Positions 51,537-63,100 of a stretch of DNA of 64,000 bases are shown piece after piece (within the stretch, counting starts at the first letter, position 1; every line of letters starts with the position of its first letter). A model generated the notes under the pieces. The model was not told the DNA's origin and made no database searches. It worked only from the letters and a program-made list of their open reading frames with translations. The translations under genes were made by a program, and so were the position numbers. The stretch spans positions 17,174,599-17,238,598 of the forward strand of contig NC_088309.1 in assembly GCF_910592395.1 (NCBI RefSeq). Reading direction: 5' to 3'. The stretch is from Lineus longissimus (lineage: Eukaryota > Nemertea > Pilidiophora > Heteronemertea > Lineidae).

Positions 51537-51943
51537 TTAACTCTTTCAGTGCCAAGGACGTACATGTACGTCCTAAATATTAAGGTATTTTAGTTCCTCC
51601 AGACGACACCAGATGTCCCCAGCTACTCAAATGTGGTTCATATGGTTTCTCTGGCCTGGGGCGTCCAAATTGAATAATTTTTTCGACTGAGAGGGTGGGG
51701 TGGGGTTTGCCACCCCTCATTTTAGGTGAAAAATGGTGAAAATCGGCCAAAAATACCACTCCCTCAAAAAAATTTAGAACATAATCCTAGTATGCCCCTA
51801 CTTATTACTGCTGTTTTATTGAAACAGGAGGTAAAGACAAAGGTTTTGAAGAATTTTGATGAGTGTATCTCAATTATTTTTGTGAGATTTTGGGTAGTGA
51901 CAATGCCCAAAAGTGCCCAAATCCTGGGCACTGAAAGAGTTAA
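51537..51943. mobile_element. TTAA-bordered MITE
   Basis: TTAACTCTTTCAGTGCC and GGCACTGAAAGAGTTAA are perfect inverted ends of a 407-bp element; CCAAGGACGTACATGTACGTCC just inside is itself a palindrome. It lies between ATR exon 1 and its candidate 5' exon. Confidence 0.7.
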
Positions 51944-52049
51944 GACCAACGTGGTGCTATCATCAACTTCTGCTTTCTCCGTTTCTGTCGAATCTTTTCC
52001 TGGACGTAGTGTGAAGAATTTCTCACCATCAATTAACACACAGTTAAAA

Positions 52050-53130
52050 CTTACAATCCCTGATTGGAAATAACGTAGTTTGATCACATTCAACTTAAAA
52101 TTAGAATTTGTTTATCAAGAAGGGTATGGCGGCAATGGCCTAGGCCTAGGGTAGGCTAAACTGGGCCATGGCAATTGGCATGGGGGATTATCAACGATTG
52201 AGACATACCTTCTCCTGCAGTTCACATGTTTGGAAGCAACTGCAGAATACCCGGGACACTCTGAATGTGTACATATGTACAGAGGGACAGAGTGTACATA
52301 ATGTACAGAGCTACTACTGTCCCGGCTATTCTGTAGTTAGGCTCATGTTTGAGCTTCATGAAATTTAGAGAGAATTTCTACGATGCTGAAAAAATGCATT
52401 GACCCGAACAAAAGTGTTCCAGATAGAACGTAGGCCAAAGAGTAAGGATGATGCACCTTTTTGGAACACCCTGTTTTTTTCTGACTTTTGACAAGAACAA
52501 TTTTGACAGGAAATCATTGATAAAATTCAGCATGCATGCAGATTCAAAAGTCAATGACAGTGCTTTTATTCGATTCTCCAACATCTCATCTTCATAAAGA
52601 ATTCAGCAATTAACCTTTTAACGAATATATATCACAGTAAAATCATGTAAAAACGAAATATTTTCATATTCTGATTTCATCTCGTGCCGCTTTCCTCACT
52701 TTCTTACCTCCGACAGCGTTTCTCGAGGGGAAGAGCTCCAAAATAAGAAATGGTGGACACAAAGCAAAAAAAATTAATTTTCTCAAAATTTTAGCCCGCT
52801 TAATGCTTTTACGGCACATTTAGAAATATTTTGCAAGGTTTGACTTGTCTTTAGTAAGTATCCCGTCAAAACAGGCAAAGTCAAGGCAAGCACAAGTCCT
52901 AAAGCAAAGGCAAACGCCAAAAAAACCAGGCACATCGTCGTTCATCATGACATACAAATTTACAATTTGAATGTATGCATGCACGCATATTGCATGCAAT
53001 GCCAATGATGCATTGCATGTGCCTTGCCTACTCTACTAGTTGGATCGTCGCCAAAACAGGCGACGAGGTACGACAACATGCGATCGGAGTGATGCAGGTT
53101 TTGACAATGATGACAAACCAACTCCTGTGA
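52050..53130. other. ATR upstream region, mostly featureless
   Basis: No coding frame with support. 52055-52160 shares a short CGTAGTTTGATC.CATTCAACT stretch with 48300-48345. The ATR core promoter should lie near here, but I see no clear TATA or initiator. Confidence 0.4.
52709..52765 (-). other. Possible non-coding first exon of ATR
   Basis: A good donor (GGAG followed by GTAAGA) on the minus strand at 52707-52708, downstream of a short GC-richer stretch, would splice to the acceptor at 51260-51261. It contains no ATG. A competing donor (AAG then GTATGT) lies at 52207-52208. Neither is proven. Confidence 0.25.
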
Positions 53131-53508
53131 GTGAGTAGGCCGGTTTACTGTCGTTTCGCTACATTGCCAGTTCGCTACCAGTCGTTTCGCTACATGTGGC
53201 GGTCGTTTCGTTACATGGTAGGTCGTTTCGCTACATGGGTGGAGTCGTTTCGCTACATGATGGGTACGGTCGTTTCGTTACATGGAGGACGTTTCGCTAC
53301 ATGGGTGGAGTCGTTTCGCGACATGGATGTAGGTCATTTCGCTACATCGTAGGTAGTTTCGCTACATGGGTGGAGTCATTATTTTTACTCTATTTTACCC
53401 TACTATAATTCCCGGTGGTGACTACAAATTTATTATAGCACAGTTTGCCGGTAAAAAAACTTATACGGTTTGATGGCGCGCAAGGGGTTCTTGTCGTCCT
53501 GGCCTGGG

Positions 53509-54600
53509 TTAGGCCACATAAAAAAAACGGCCAAGAACAATATGCTGACGACCTCTCGGCCTGGTCGGCACACCGATGTCGGCGGTGGGGTCAGAGACGG
53601 CGGAAATGTCAATCGTTGGCGGTGCCGGTGGGTCAGCAGTAGTCGGACTTGATGTCATCACTTTGCGCTTGCGCTTGTTGGGCTGTTCGTCGTGGACCAA
53701 GGTTCCTTTTCGCTTGTTGTCAACTTTTAGGAGAGGCACAAAATGGCTGGGAGTCCATGTTCCGCGATTAAACGCAGCACTTCCAGAGGACCAGAGGATG
53801 TGAATGGCAGCATTCGTTCCCCTGTTCTTTGAAGTTCGCGGAACAAACGTCGTGCTGAGGCAGCGTACAGCAGGGTCCATATGACCATTCATTGGCGGAT
53901 ACATGGATACGATCGAGCGGCCGACCACTGAGGCGAGAGCGTGAAAACACCACGCGGAAGATTCGTTGCGTCGGAGGCAGTCAGAACAGGCGTCATCAAA
54001 ACTTTGGGTGAGCGCGTCCCATACCGGATCAACATTCTGTTTGATGTAGAAATCGCGGTGAAGAATTAACTCAATGGCCGTTCTTACGCGCAGCTCGGGG
54101 GTTTTAGATAGACTCGTATCTCCGCAGAGCGCTACTGATACCGCGTGATAGAGACAATCCCCATCACCAGGAATGCTGACAGGTAGCCTGTTTCGCACTC
54201 CCCCACTCTTCTCCAAGATACGCTGTGCGTTTGTGTCGATAGCGTGTACGTTTTCTTGGTACATAGCAGTAAAGCCTTGGGGCGGTACAGCAATCGGGCC
54301 GACATTTCGGCGCAGGAGAATTTGCTCACGTCTTGCTGCTGCCCTCAGGAGGTCAGGGGTGATGCCAATAAAAAATCTCTGAAGAGATGCGCCGAAATTA
54401 TACGCGTTTGGGTCCGAGGTCAACGTAACGCACCTCGTACACCAGTACTCTAGTGGCAACTTACCTAACTCTTCGAAGATAGGTCCCGGAAGCCCTTGGC
54501 ACTTAGCGTGGAACCACAACGAGCATCCCTCGCAAAAAATCACGTCCGTGATGCATTGTCGCTTGCAATCTCCACAGGGATAGGAATTTCGTTTCGGCAT
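53509..54600 (-). CDS. Transposon-borne PHD finger + OTU-like cysteine protease protein (363 aa)
   Basis: Residues 9-57 form a complete C4HC3 PHD finger: C9, C12, C23, C26, H31, C34, C54, C57. Residues 140-290 look like an OTU deubiquitinase fold, with the catalytic box PGDGDCLYHA (D146, C149) and a second box WTPSHFVPL (H286). Both catalytic signatures are intact and there is no internal stop. The C-terminal end runs into the left inverted repeat, so the repeat supplies its last residues. A PHD-OTU combination is known from mobile elements; its role may be to act on host ubiquitin signals, but that is inference. No intron is apparent. Confidence 0.75.
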   Translation of the reverse strand: MPKRNSYPCGDCKRQCITDVIFCEGCSLWFHAKCQGLPGPIFEELGKLPLEYWCTRCVTLTSDPNAYNFGASLQRFFIGITPDLLRAAARREQILLRRNVGPIAVPPQGFTAMYQENVHAIDTNAQRILEKSGGVRNRLPVSIPGDGDCLYHAVSVALCGDTSLSKTPELRVRTAIELILHRDFYIKQNVDPVWDALTQSFDDACSDCLRRNESSAWCFHALASVVGRSIVSMYPPMNGHMDPAVRCLSTTFVPRTSKNRGTNAAIHILWSSGSAAFNRGTWTPSHFVPLLKVDNKRKGTLVHDEQPNKRKRKVMTSSPTTADPPAPPTIDISAVSDPTADIGVPTRPRGRQHIVLGRFFYVA

Positions 54601-55015
54601 GCTTTCTCTTGGGCTCCACTACAGACTATGTCAATTCGATGATGCTGACAATATGCGGAATGATGTTGTTGTTAAAGTATTTATTGCTAGACCCTTTTCA
54701 ATTTACATTGTCTTCAGGCGTCGACACGATACAACTGTTACACGAGGTGTTTGATCAATATGCGTACATGATTATGTTGGCAGATTAACAGGACTACTGT
54801 CCTTGAATACTTGATCATTAGCACAAATATATCATTAAATACAGCATAAAAGAGAGTAATCAACTTATATACACTAATGTACAAATCAGACAGTTACAAT
54901 ATCATGAATAGTTGCATGATACTCGGCGGTGCTGAGGTTGTGACGGTACGATGCTCGAAATATCAAAGTCTACTAGTGGGAGCCTGGGTCGTAGCCCTGG
55001 CTTAGAGTTCAGTGT

Positions 55016-55796
55016 TCATAGACGTAAGGTCCTACCGATGGGGGTGGAGTACAGAGGATGTAACATCCTGAGCGGCATTTTGTTCTTCGTTGAGTCAATG
55101 AGAGTTCTAATACTCGGGGCGCGCTTATCGCTGTCAATGTACTTTTTGGCTAGAGTTTCTATGCGCGATTTTGGTGATTCACATTGCATGGAGTCCTTTA
55201 TATGATTACCGTTCATCGATTTTGGAATGCCGTATGCAATCTTGTAGGCGCGAGTACGTAGTGAGTCCAACTTCTCAAATTGTTTATCGTTTAGGAGCAT
55301 CAGCGCCAAGGGAGCATACTCCATGATTGGACGAATCATTGTTTTGTAGATGCTAATGGTGACACTAGGCGGAGCACGGGGGTGATCGAAAGTACCGGCG
55401 ACTGCTTTTAGTAACGACACACGCTTTTTTGAAATGTTTGGACATAGTTAGTTTATTGTCAATGATGACACCAAGGTTGTTTGCGGATGATGACGCGTGA
55501 ATTCGTTGACCCTTAACATGTATGAATGCGGGGTAGTAGAGTTTTTTCTTCGACATTGCGACGAACTGGGTTTTGTCGGCATTGTATGTTGTTCGCCACT
55601 TGTCGCTCCATGTAGCAATGTCATCGTTCTGTTTTTGGATAAGCGTTTGGGCAGCGTGCTGACATCGGTGTGCCGACCAGGCCGAGAGGTCGTCAGCATA
55701 TTGTTCTTGGCCGTTTTTTTTATGTGGCCTAACCCAGGCCAGGACAACAAGAACCCCTTGCGCGCCATCAAACCGTATAAGTTTTTTTACCGGCAA
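55016..55796 (-). pseudogene. Captured non-LTR reverse-transcriptase fragment, frameshifted
   Basis: The upstream part reads EQYADDLSAWSAH (the YADD catalytic motif), then DDIATWSDKWRTTYNADK and NNLGVIIDNKLTMSKHF. After a frame change near 55400 it continues LLKAVAGTFDHPRAP, SIYKTMIRPIMEYAP and LDSLRTRAYKIAYGIPKS, the usual C-terminal part of Jockey/CR1-type polymerases. The endonuclease and most of the polymerase fingers are missing. The first ~130 nt, including the YADD motif, lie inside the inverted repeat and so occur again, inverted, near 53452-53579. Confidence 0.8.
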
Positions 55797-56109
55797 ACTG
55801 TGCTATAATAAATTTGTAGTCACCACCGGGAATTATAGTAGGGTAAAATAGAGTAAAAATAATGACTCCACCCATGTAGCGAAACTACCTACGATGTAGC
55901 GAAATGACCTACATCCATGTCGCGAAACGACTCCACCCATGTAGCGAAACGTCCTCCATGTAACGAAACGACCGTACCCATCATGTAGCGAAACGACTCC
56001 ACCCATGTAGCGAAATGACCTACCATGTAACGAAACGACCGCCACATGTAGCGAAACGACTGGTAGCGAACTGGCAATGCAGCGAAACAGCCTGATACCA
56101 GTAGGCCTA

Positions 56110-57055
56110 CAGAGAGAAGCCCAAAGTCTTTAGAGGAGATGGATTCGTTGTCAGTATTGAATTTGTTGTCATTGTCAGTATTGAATTTGTTGTCAGACAG
56201 TAGCACTGCACACAGACAACTAAATGACTCTTAAAGACCTGCGACTCTGCAGAGCCAAAACAAAACAAATGCGCACACTCAGACAGAACATATTTGTCAA
56301 AAGGCCTAACCCAAGATAAATACTTTTCGGACAATGCCAAAAGCCACGGTGACCCTTTGTTCCAGGTGAAACACATGACTGACTAGCTCCCAAACAAACC
56401 TTGTCGAAATGTCTATTTCCTACAGCATTATGCCCGGCATAACCTGACATATTGGTATCAATTCAAATTGCAGTCATAAGCGCTAAAATGTGGATGGAGA
56501 GGGGGGGCAATTGGCAGGCTGATCATGGGCATTGCAATATTGCCCTGCCACTATGGCTCTGTTAATGTAGACAACATTATTTGACGCGTTTAATGATGCA
56601 CTTGCAGGTCAGTAATCATGGTATAATTTTTTCACATTAGAGGACTGCGGAGGATAGGGTAAGGGGTTAGTTGTACCACCCCCTCTTCAGTCTTCCTGAA
56701 TACCCTGCCCTTGTTTATTGATGCTTTGTTTATATGAATAATAATGTTGTTCAGCAACTGCATAAGTAGCATTCATCTTCAATACCCATGATTCCAGTCA
56801 CAAGCTCTTTGCCATTTTATTATTACCCAAGCTTTTGGCCTGCTCATTCTTGTTCAAGCTCAACTCCCTGGCCATCGGCCTCAAGGCAGTAGGATTCAAC
56901 ATTCATGGGCATCTCTGCAAGCTGGGTACCCAGACACATCAGACAAGCATCAAGGTCTGCAACTTACATGTACATGTCGACTGTTTGAACATTCTGCTGT
57001 AAATGCCTGTTGGACTTGTAGACCCTCCATTGAAATGTTTCTGGAAAATCATATT
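56110..57055. other. INO80E: INO80E upstream region
   Basis: No supported coding frame or repeat. The INO80E promoter and any 5' non-coding exon should lie in or to the left of this stretch. Confidence 0.4.
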
Positions 57056-57061
57056 TTTCAG

Positions 57062-57160
57062 GTGACCACACTCAACTCAGCCATGCAGCCAGGGCAAACA
57101 GAAATCGACTACAAACAGAAATACAAGGCTTTGAAGCGGAAACTTCGATTTCTCATTTAT
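57062..57160 (+). CDS. INO80E: INO80E first coding exon (ATG 57083)
   Basis: An AG acceptor at 57060-57061 precedes 21 nt of probable 5' UTR and then [18 protein letters not shown]. The ATG matches the family start. The frame is open between acceptor and ATG, so a start in an earlier exon is possible but not needed. Donor GTAAGA. Confidence 0.9.
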
Positions 57161-60100
57161 GTAAGATAACAATTTTAAGAGTAGTGTTACTCGTCACTCT
57201 TCGTATATGCCTCTGAAATCAGGTTACCATATTCGTTGAAGAGTTTGTGTCCACTTCTTTATATCATATCGTTTGTAACAAGTATGATTGGCAACTGAAT
57301 ATCTGGTAATGTTCTTGTCCATTTACTGAGAGATTATCACAATATAGTCAAAACCGAAGAAGTTTGCAAAGAAACAGTTTTGAGATGATCCCTAGAAGAG
57401 TGAAATGCTGAAATAATATTATTTCTATTTTACAGGAACAGGAGAGCTTTGTGGATGAACTTCGAAAAGCCCAGAGAAAGATGTTGAAAGTTGCCAGAGA
57501 CAGAAGGTATGGTTTGACAGCAATCTCCGGCCGACAAGTTTAAAACAGCACTGTCTGGGGGCTGACAAATTAAAAAATAAATGGGGGAGAAATTTTCCTC
57601 ATACAATGCACGCCAACGACTTGAAAATCCCTTAAAGTGCATTTAAAGTCTGTGAAACTTATGAAATATGGCTTTTTGAAAAGTGTTAATTGACGTTAGC
57701 CCAAAAAACAAGATAAAATGCCAGAAGGCCCTTTGCGTTCAAACTCTAAAATTTCACTGAAGTTGGTATGTTTCACTACTATTTGTCACGGTTCTTCAAA
57801 TTTTATATGGAGACACCTATTGGGCATCTGTACAAGTTGACCCAATTAAGGTCAATTTTGACCTAGTTGTCAAGTTCACAAAAGTGTCATTGATAGTGCC
57901 GCAATTTGTCACATCAAAAAGTCAATTTAACCTCAATGTATCATTTCATCTACCACCAAATGATTCCCAGGTGAGCACAAGGTCCCCAGGACATTTCATT
58001 TTCTACAATAGAAATTGATACCTCACCGTCGCCGTCGGTATTGATTGTCTCACCAAAACTGCTTGGGTGGAGGAAAAATGTGGACTAAAACTTCGGCCCC
58101 GCCTTGGATCAGATCTACATCTTAGCTCCACCCTCACGGTTTTGGTGAGACAAAAGGCAGTCCCGGATAGCCTTACCTCATTTCCAAACAAGTTAGGTAA
58201 TCCAATGATATCTTTTTCTACAGTTTCCTACTCGATCGATTGCTGCAGTACGAGAAACCAGATGAGTCGTCGAGTGATTCTGATGCAACAGCGTCTAGTG
58301 ACAGTGAAGCTGAAGCAAGGGATGGACCACCAAAAAGGTAGCATATGAACCTGGTTACTTGATATTCCTGAGTTTCTTGCCAACCATTGACTCGTGTCAC
58401 AACACAGTGGCTTCACAGGTATTGTGGCCTCTACATGTTAGTCATGATATATTGAATTGAAGTACAGTGGAAGCTCCCTTAGTGTACAAAAGTATACTAG
58501 TTTTGGTCCCAAAGTGATTGTTTCCATTCAATTTGACCTATCCAATTAGGACACCTATCCATATTGAGGGTATCACTTGTCAGTCCGGAAGGTGTCCTTA
58601 AGTTAATAGAGAGGTTCTACTGTAATTTGATAAAAAATGGAACGTGTTAATTGTAGGGAGGAAGATGGCTGCGCTTGAGCTTGAGCAATTGCACCATCTG
58701 TCTGAAGCGAATTACACTAAATGCCACAACCTAAGTGAAGACAAGATGAACCCATTACACTACAGTGTCAGATACAAGCATAAATTTTCAATAGGCATAA
58801 GAGGGACTTATTATCGTAGTATAAACCAAGAAACTTGCGTTCAGACTGTGGCAATAGCTGGCTCAGAACTTCGCTTATATCTTTTTTTAACATGTTGAAA
58901 TTGACCAGGTAACATTTGTCTTCGAAATAGAGGGTGAAATATTGGGCTGTGTGGTCCCTTTCATGAGATCCTGGTGCCTGAACCCTTTCAGCAGCCATTT
59001 TTCGGCAGGCGCTTACAGTCAATACCAATAACGAACAGTGGAGCCTACTTTAATCGGAACCGTCAAAACTATTCAAAAGTGTAGCCATCTATACTTATTA
59101 TGATAAAACTGCCTCTAAAAATTCCTCTTTTTCATCTATCTTTTTGTCTATGCAGGAAGAAGCTTCATGCTTTCCGTCAACTGCCCATGGTGAATGAAAA
59201 CACAGCTGCATTGCTTGGCCACCTACCTTACTCAGTCGCTCTGTCACAGCAGGCAATGTCTTCGGCAAGTATCAATTTATTTTTCTATTTAATAGAGCCT
59301 TCTTGAATAGATTTATTCGACTGAATGGCATTCAATGTCCGTTACCAATGGCAGAGTATAGAAATTCAAAGTGTTGATAATTCCAACCAACATGATATAA
59401 GCTTGTTGTATTTGATACGTTAAAGGGGTATGCCATTCGTAATATCTGGTGGTCCAGGAAAATAGAAATGTAGTTTTACACAATGCCGTAGTGCGGTTGT
59501 TATGCAGAAACTTGGTATATATAAGTATTTGTATAACTGTTTACATAACAGCTATATTAAAATCTCCATTGAGTATAAAATGCAATTAAAAATTTTCAAA
59601 TTCAATTACAAATTTCAAATTTTTAAGGAACAGTGTAGGCCTTTAAATAGAAATGACCAACTCCATTAACAATGTTAAAGGAGTGCGCCATTTGTATATA
59701 CTGGTGAATGTTGAAAATAGAAATGCAGTTAAATACACAATGTTACCACGCATTCAGATTTGCTGAAATTTGTTTTTTGTATGTGTCTACTTGTACACAA
59801 CTGCAATGTTGAAATTTATATTCAGTACGTATTTACGCAATTTGAAATTTTCAAATTCAGTTACAAATTTCAATTTGTTAAAGGTCAATGCTGTTCGTTG
59901 AAAAAATGTTGAATTTGTTATTGAATTTGAAAATTTTCAATTGCGTAAAACATACTAGATAAAAATTTCAGCATTGCCTTTCTGGAGACTGATGTACACA
60001 AATACTAAAAATGCAAAGTTTCAACAAATTCGTATTCATAATAACTGCACTACGGCATTGTGTAATAGTGGATTTCTATTTGGACCACAAGTAATTACGA

Positions 60101-63100
60101 ACGGTGTACACCTTTAACGAACGGCGTACATGTTTGTGTATGGACAAGATCACCAACTTCTGTTCAAGAACTAACTGCATGAATCAGAATTATTTTCAGG
60201 GTGTGTTACCAAGTGTTTCGTTCATATTTCAGAGTTCGAATGTTAGTGCGGCACCAACCACCAGTGAACTGCTTGCGAGTCAGTTGTCAGCTTTGGTAAG
60301 TGTCGCCTCCTATTGCATGGGCTCTTTCCCGGCTTTTAGAACACGTTCTTCTAATAACCGCTGGCATGCTTGGTGCCCATTTAGAAGTACAGTAGAACCT
60401 CTCTATTAAGGACACCCTCAGGACTGACAAGTGATGTCCTTAATAGAGAGGTGTCCTGATTAGAGAGGTCAAATTGAATGGAAACAACCAATTTGGGACC
60501 AAAACAGGTGTCCTTAATAGAGAGGTTGTCCTTAAAAGAGAGGTGTCCGCGAAGGGAGATTCCACTGTTTCATCAAAAGATGGCCCAGTGAAAGGGTTAA
60601 GTAATGAGAAACTGTGGAGGAGTTTACCTACAAGTACTGCACTGATTAGAAGTTGTGTTGTTTTTTGCATTTAATTGTGTTTTAGAATAACAGTTCTCTT
60701 ACAGAGATTTTGTCATACCATTCAATGTTAAAGGAAAAATCATAAGTTTTGTTGATCTCGATACCATTGTTATGCATACATCGATAAAATGATAGAACGA
60801 CTCCTTTTCTAGCGAGCTGCCAATTTACCTGATCAAGCCAACCCTGGTCCTGGTCAGCCACCTAGGAAGCGACCAAAAACAGCGAAGAAAGGCTCAAAGT
60901 CAGGTGCGTCAATTCAAAAATAAGTAGGTCGGGTGCTACCTGTTCTGTTAGCCGCCAAGTTTTCTCAGGCGTTTTATTTTTATAGATTTGGTGAATAGTC
61001 TTTATTTGGAAAAATTAGGAACCTGCAGAACTAAAAATCCAGATGGCAGCACCAGTACTAAAAGGTACACTTCCAGTGCATTTTCCATTAAAATTAAGTT
61101 TTGTTGATTTTCTCCCTAAAACTCATCAAAATAGAATTAAGAACCAATAAAACAAAATTTTTGGTGCTATTTCCCCATGTAGAGTAATTAAGGGATGAAA
61201 TATTCAATAATCATTGACCCGGGAAATGGCTTTCTCATTACAACCATGGTCCACTTGCCTGCAGGGCCCCCTATTGGCAGGTTTTGTTGTGTAGGTTCCT
61301 CATTACAATCACAAATTCACAATCCGCCAGAATCAGGCGACATCATCTGATAACTCCCGTTGCTCTTTCTCCAGATAAATCACGATCTCAAGGCAAACGG
61401 CCGCACGGCGAGTCATCACTCTTCGTCGACCCAATGTCACGGGAAGAAATCGAGCGCCACCTAGATTCTAAGAAGCCAATTATGAACATAGAAAAAGCAG
61501 GTGCTTCACTACCGCTCGATATCTTCAGCAATGACAATTCAAATCAAGACAGGTTAGTGTCACGGATCAAGGTAATTTTCTTCTCAATTATAAAGTGATT
61601 GGAAATATTCTCATTGTAACCCATTGGACTTATTTAGTTTTGTACTGGTGTATTCTTTTGGTCATCCAGGTGTTTTTCGATAACATTAGAAAAAATTCAG
61701 CTCGGTCAATGGATTCAAATTTACTGGAGATTGTGTACTGTTCATAATTGTCCAACTCCAATAGACACAGTGATTTGTGGTTTAACTTGTCTACACATGG
61801 AACAAGACTGTAAGGACTATCAGTCTCCTCACAGGAAGTTGTAAGATCGGATGAGAACAATGTCAGTCCTGAAGAAGCCACTGAGGGCAAATATACTGTA
61901 GACAATCTCCCGTAAATTCAAATTCAGTTGACAGATTGTAATTTCTAATGTTATTATTTACTCTTGATGAGCCGTGTGAAAATTTTGAAGAAAAAAGACC
62001 ACTTTTACCATGTATTTATTTGAAATAATGTTGTTGTATCAGTCAAACACATCGACAAAAACAGTATCTGACACCATGCCTCATACCATGTCAGAGAGTA
62101 TTGTAAAAGCAGTTATAAAAAATTACTAAAGTCACCAATGGCGTGAAATTCTGTGGATTTTCAATAAAAGTCTGAGGCAACAGTTTTTTGTGTTTGTGCC
62201 AAGACTTTCCACCAATAATTTTCTCTTTGAAAGTGATATGTGTATTTTGAATGTGAATTTCGCATGTTGAAATACCCATCATGATATTAAGACCTCTGGG
62301 TGTATGTCAGAATATTTCTAAATCATATTCCAATTTCTGTAGAAGTTCATTTTTGCTGAGAGCAGTCATACTCATATTTATGAAGAGTTTCATCACAGAC
62401 ATGCGCAACATCCAGCGCTGACCTGTCCTCCAAATTTCAGAGCATTCAGGCCAGCAGTAAAACATTCATGATAAAAAATATCCAAACTTTTCCAATGCAT
62501 TTACAGTTGAATTCCAAGCCATTTTTAAAAATGGCAAAATGGTTGGAAGCTAATTTTTCCAATGAAACTCAATACATGAATATTGTATGACAAGACCTAA
62601 CTAACCTTCATGATCCTTTTAGTTCAGGTCCAAAATTGCTTGTTTCCATTTATTTTGACCTCTCTAACCAGACACCTCTCTATTAGGGAGAGCACTTGTC
62701 AGTCCCATGGGTATCCTTAATAGAGAGGTCCTACCATACAAACATAGAGAGTCAATAGAGCTTTGGTCAAAGAAGATATCAGATTATTGACCTATATTGT
62801 ATAGTCCGTTTTCTCATGAAATAGACTATAGATACATGAATGATGTACACTGGAACTTCCCTTAACGGAAACCTCCCTAATCAGGACACATCTCTATTAA
62901 GGACAGTATTTGTCAGTCCCAAGGGTGTCCTTAATAGGGAGGTTCTGCTTTAGTTGGAAATTGTAATAAAAAGTACAAAATTAACGAACAGACTTGAAGA
63001 GATTTTCACTAATCAAGCTAAAAAATAGTCAAATTTACAGTATTCATAAGCTGAAGCCGTACCATTAAAAATAACTCATTCCAATTTTCTTCCAGTGAGG

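Larger units (their letters stand above)
53142..56099. mobile_element. 2.96-kb DNA transposon with long inverted repeats and PHD-OTU gene
   Basis: Inverted repeats of about 438 bp (53142-53579 and 55663-56099) bound the element. Each arm is built of irregular copies of GTCGTTTCGCTACATG. The 8-mer AGTAGGCC stands directly outside both ends (53134-53141 and 56100-56107), as expected of an 8-bp target duplication (hAT, P or Merlin range). Inside are a PHD-OTU reading frame and a broken reverse-transcriptase fragment, both on the minus strand. No transposase is recognised, so it is probably non-autonomous. It lies between the ATR and INO80E start regions. Confidence 0.85.
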
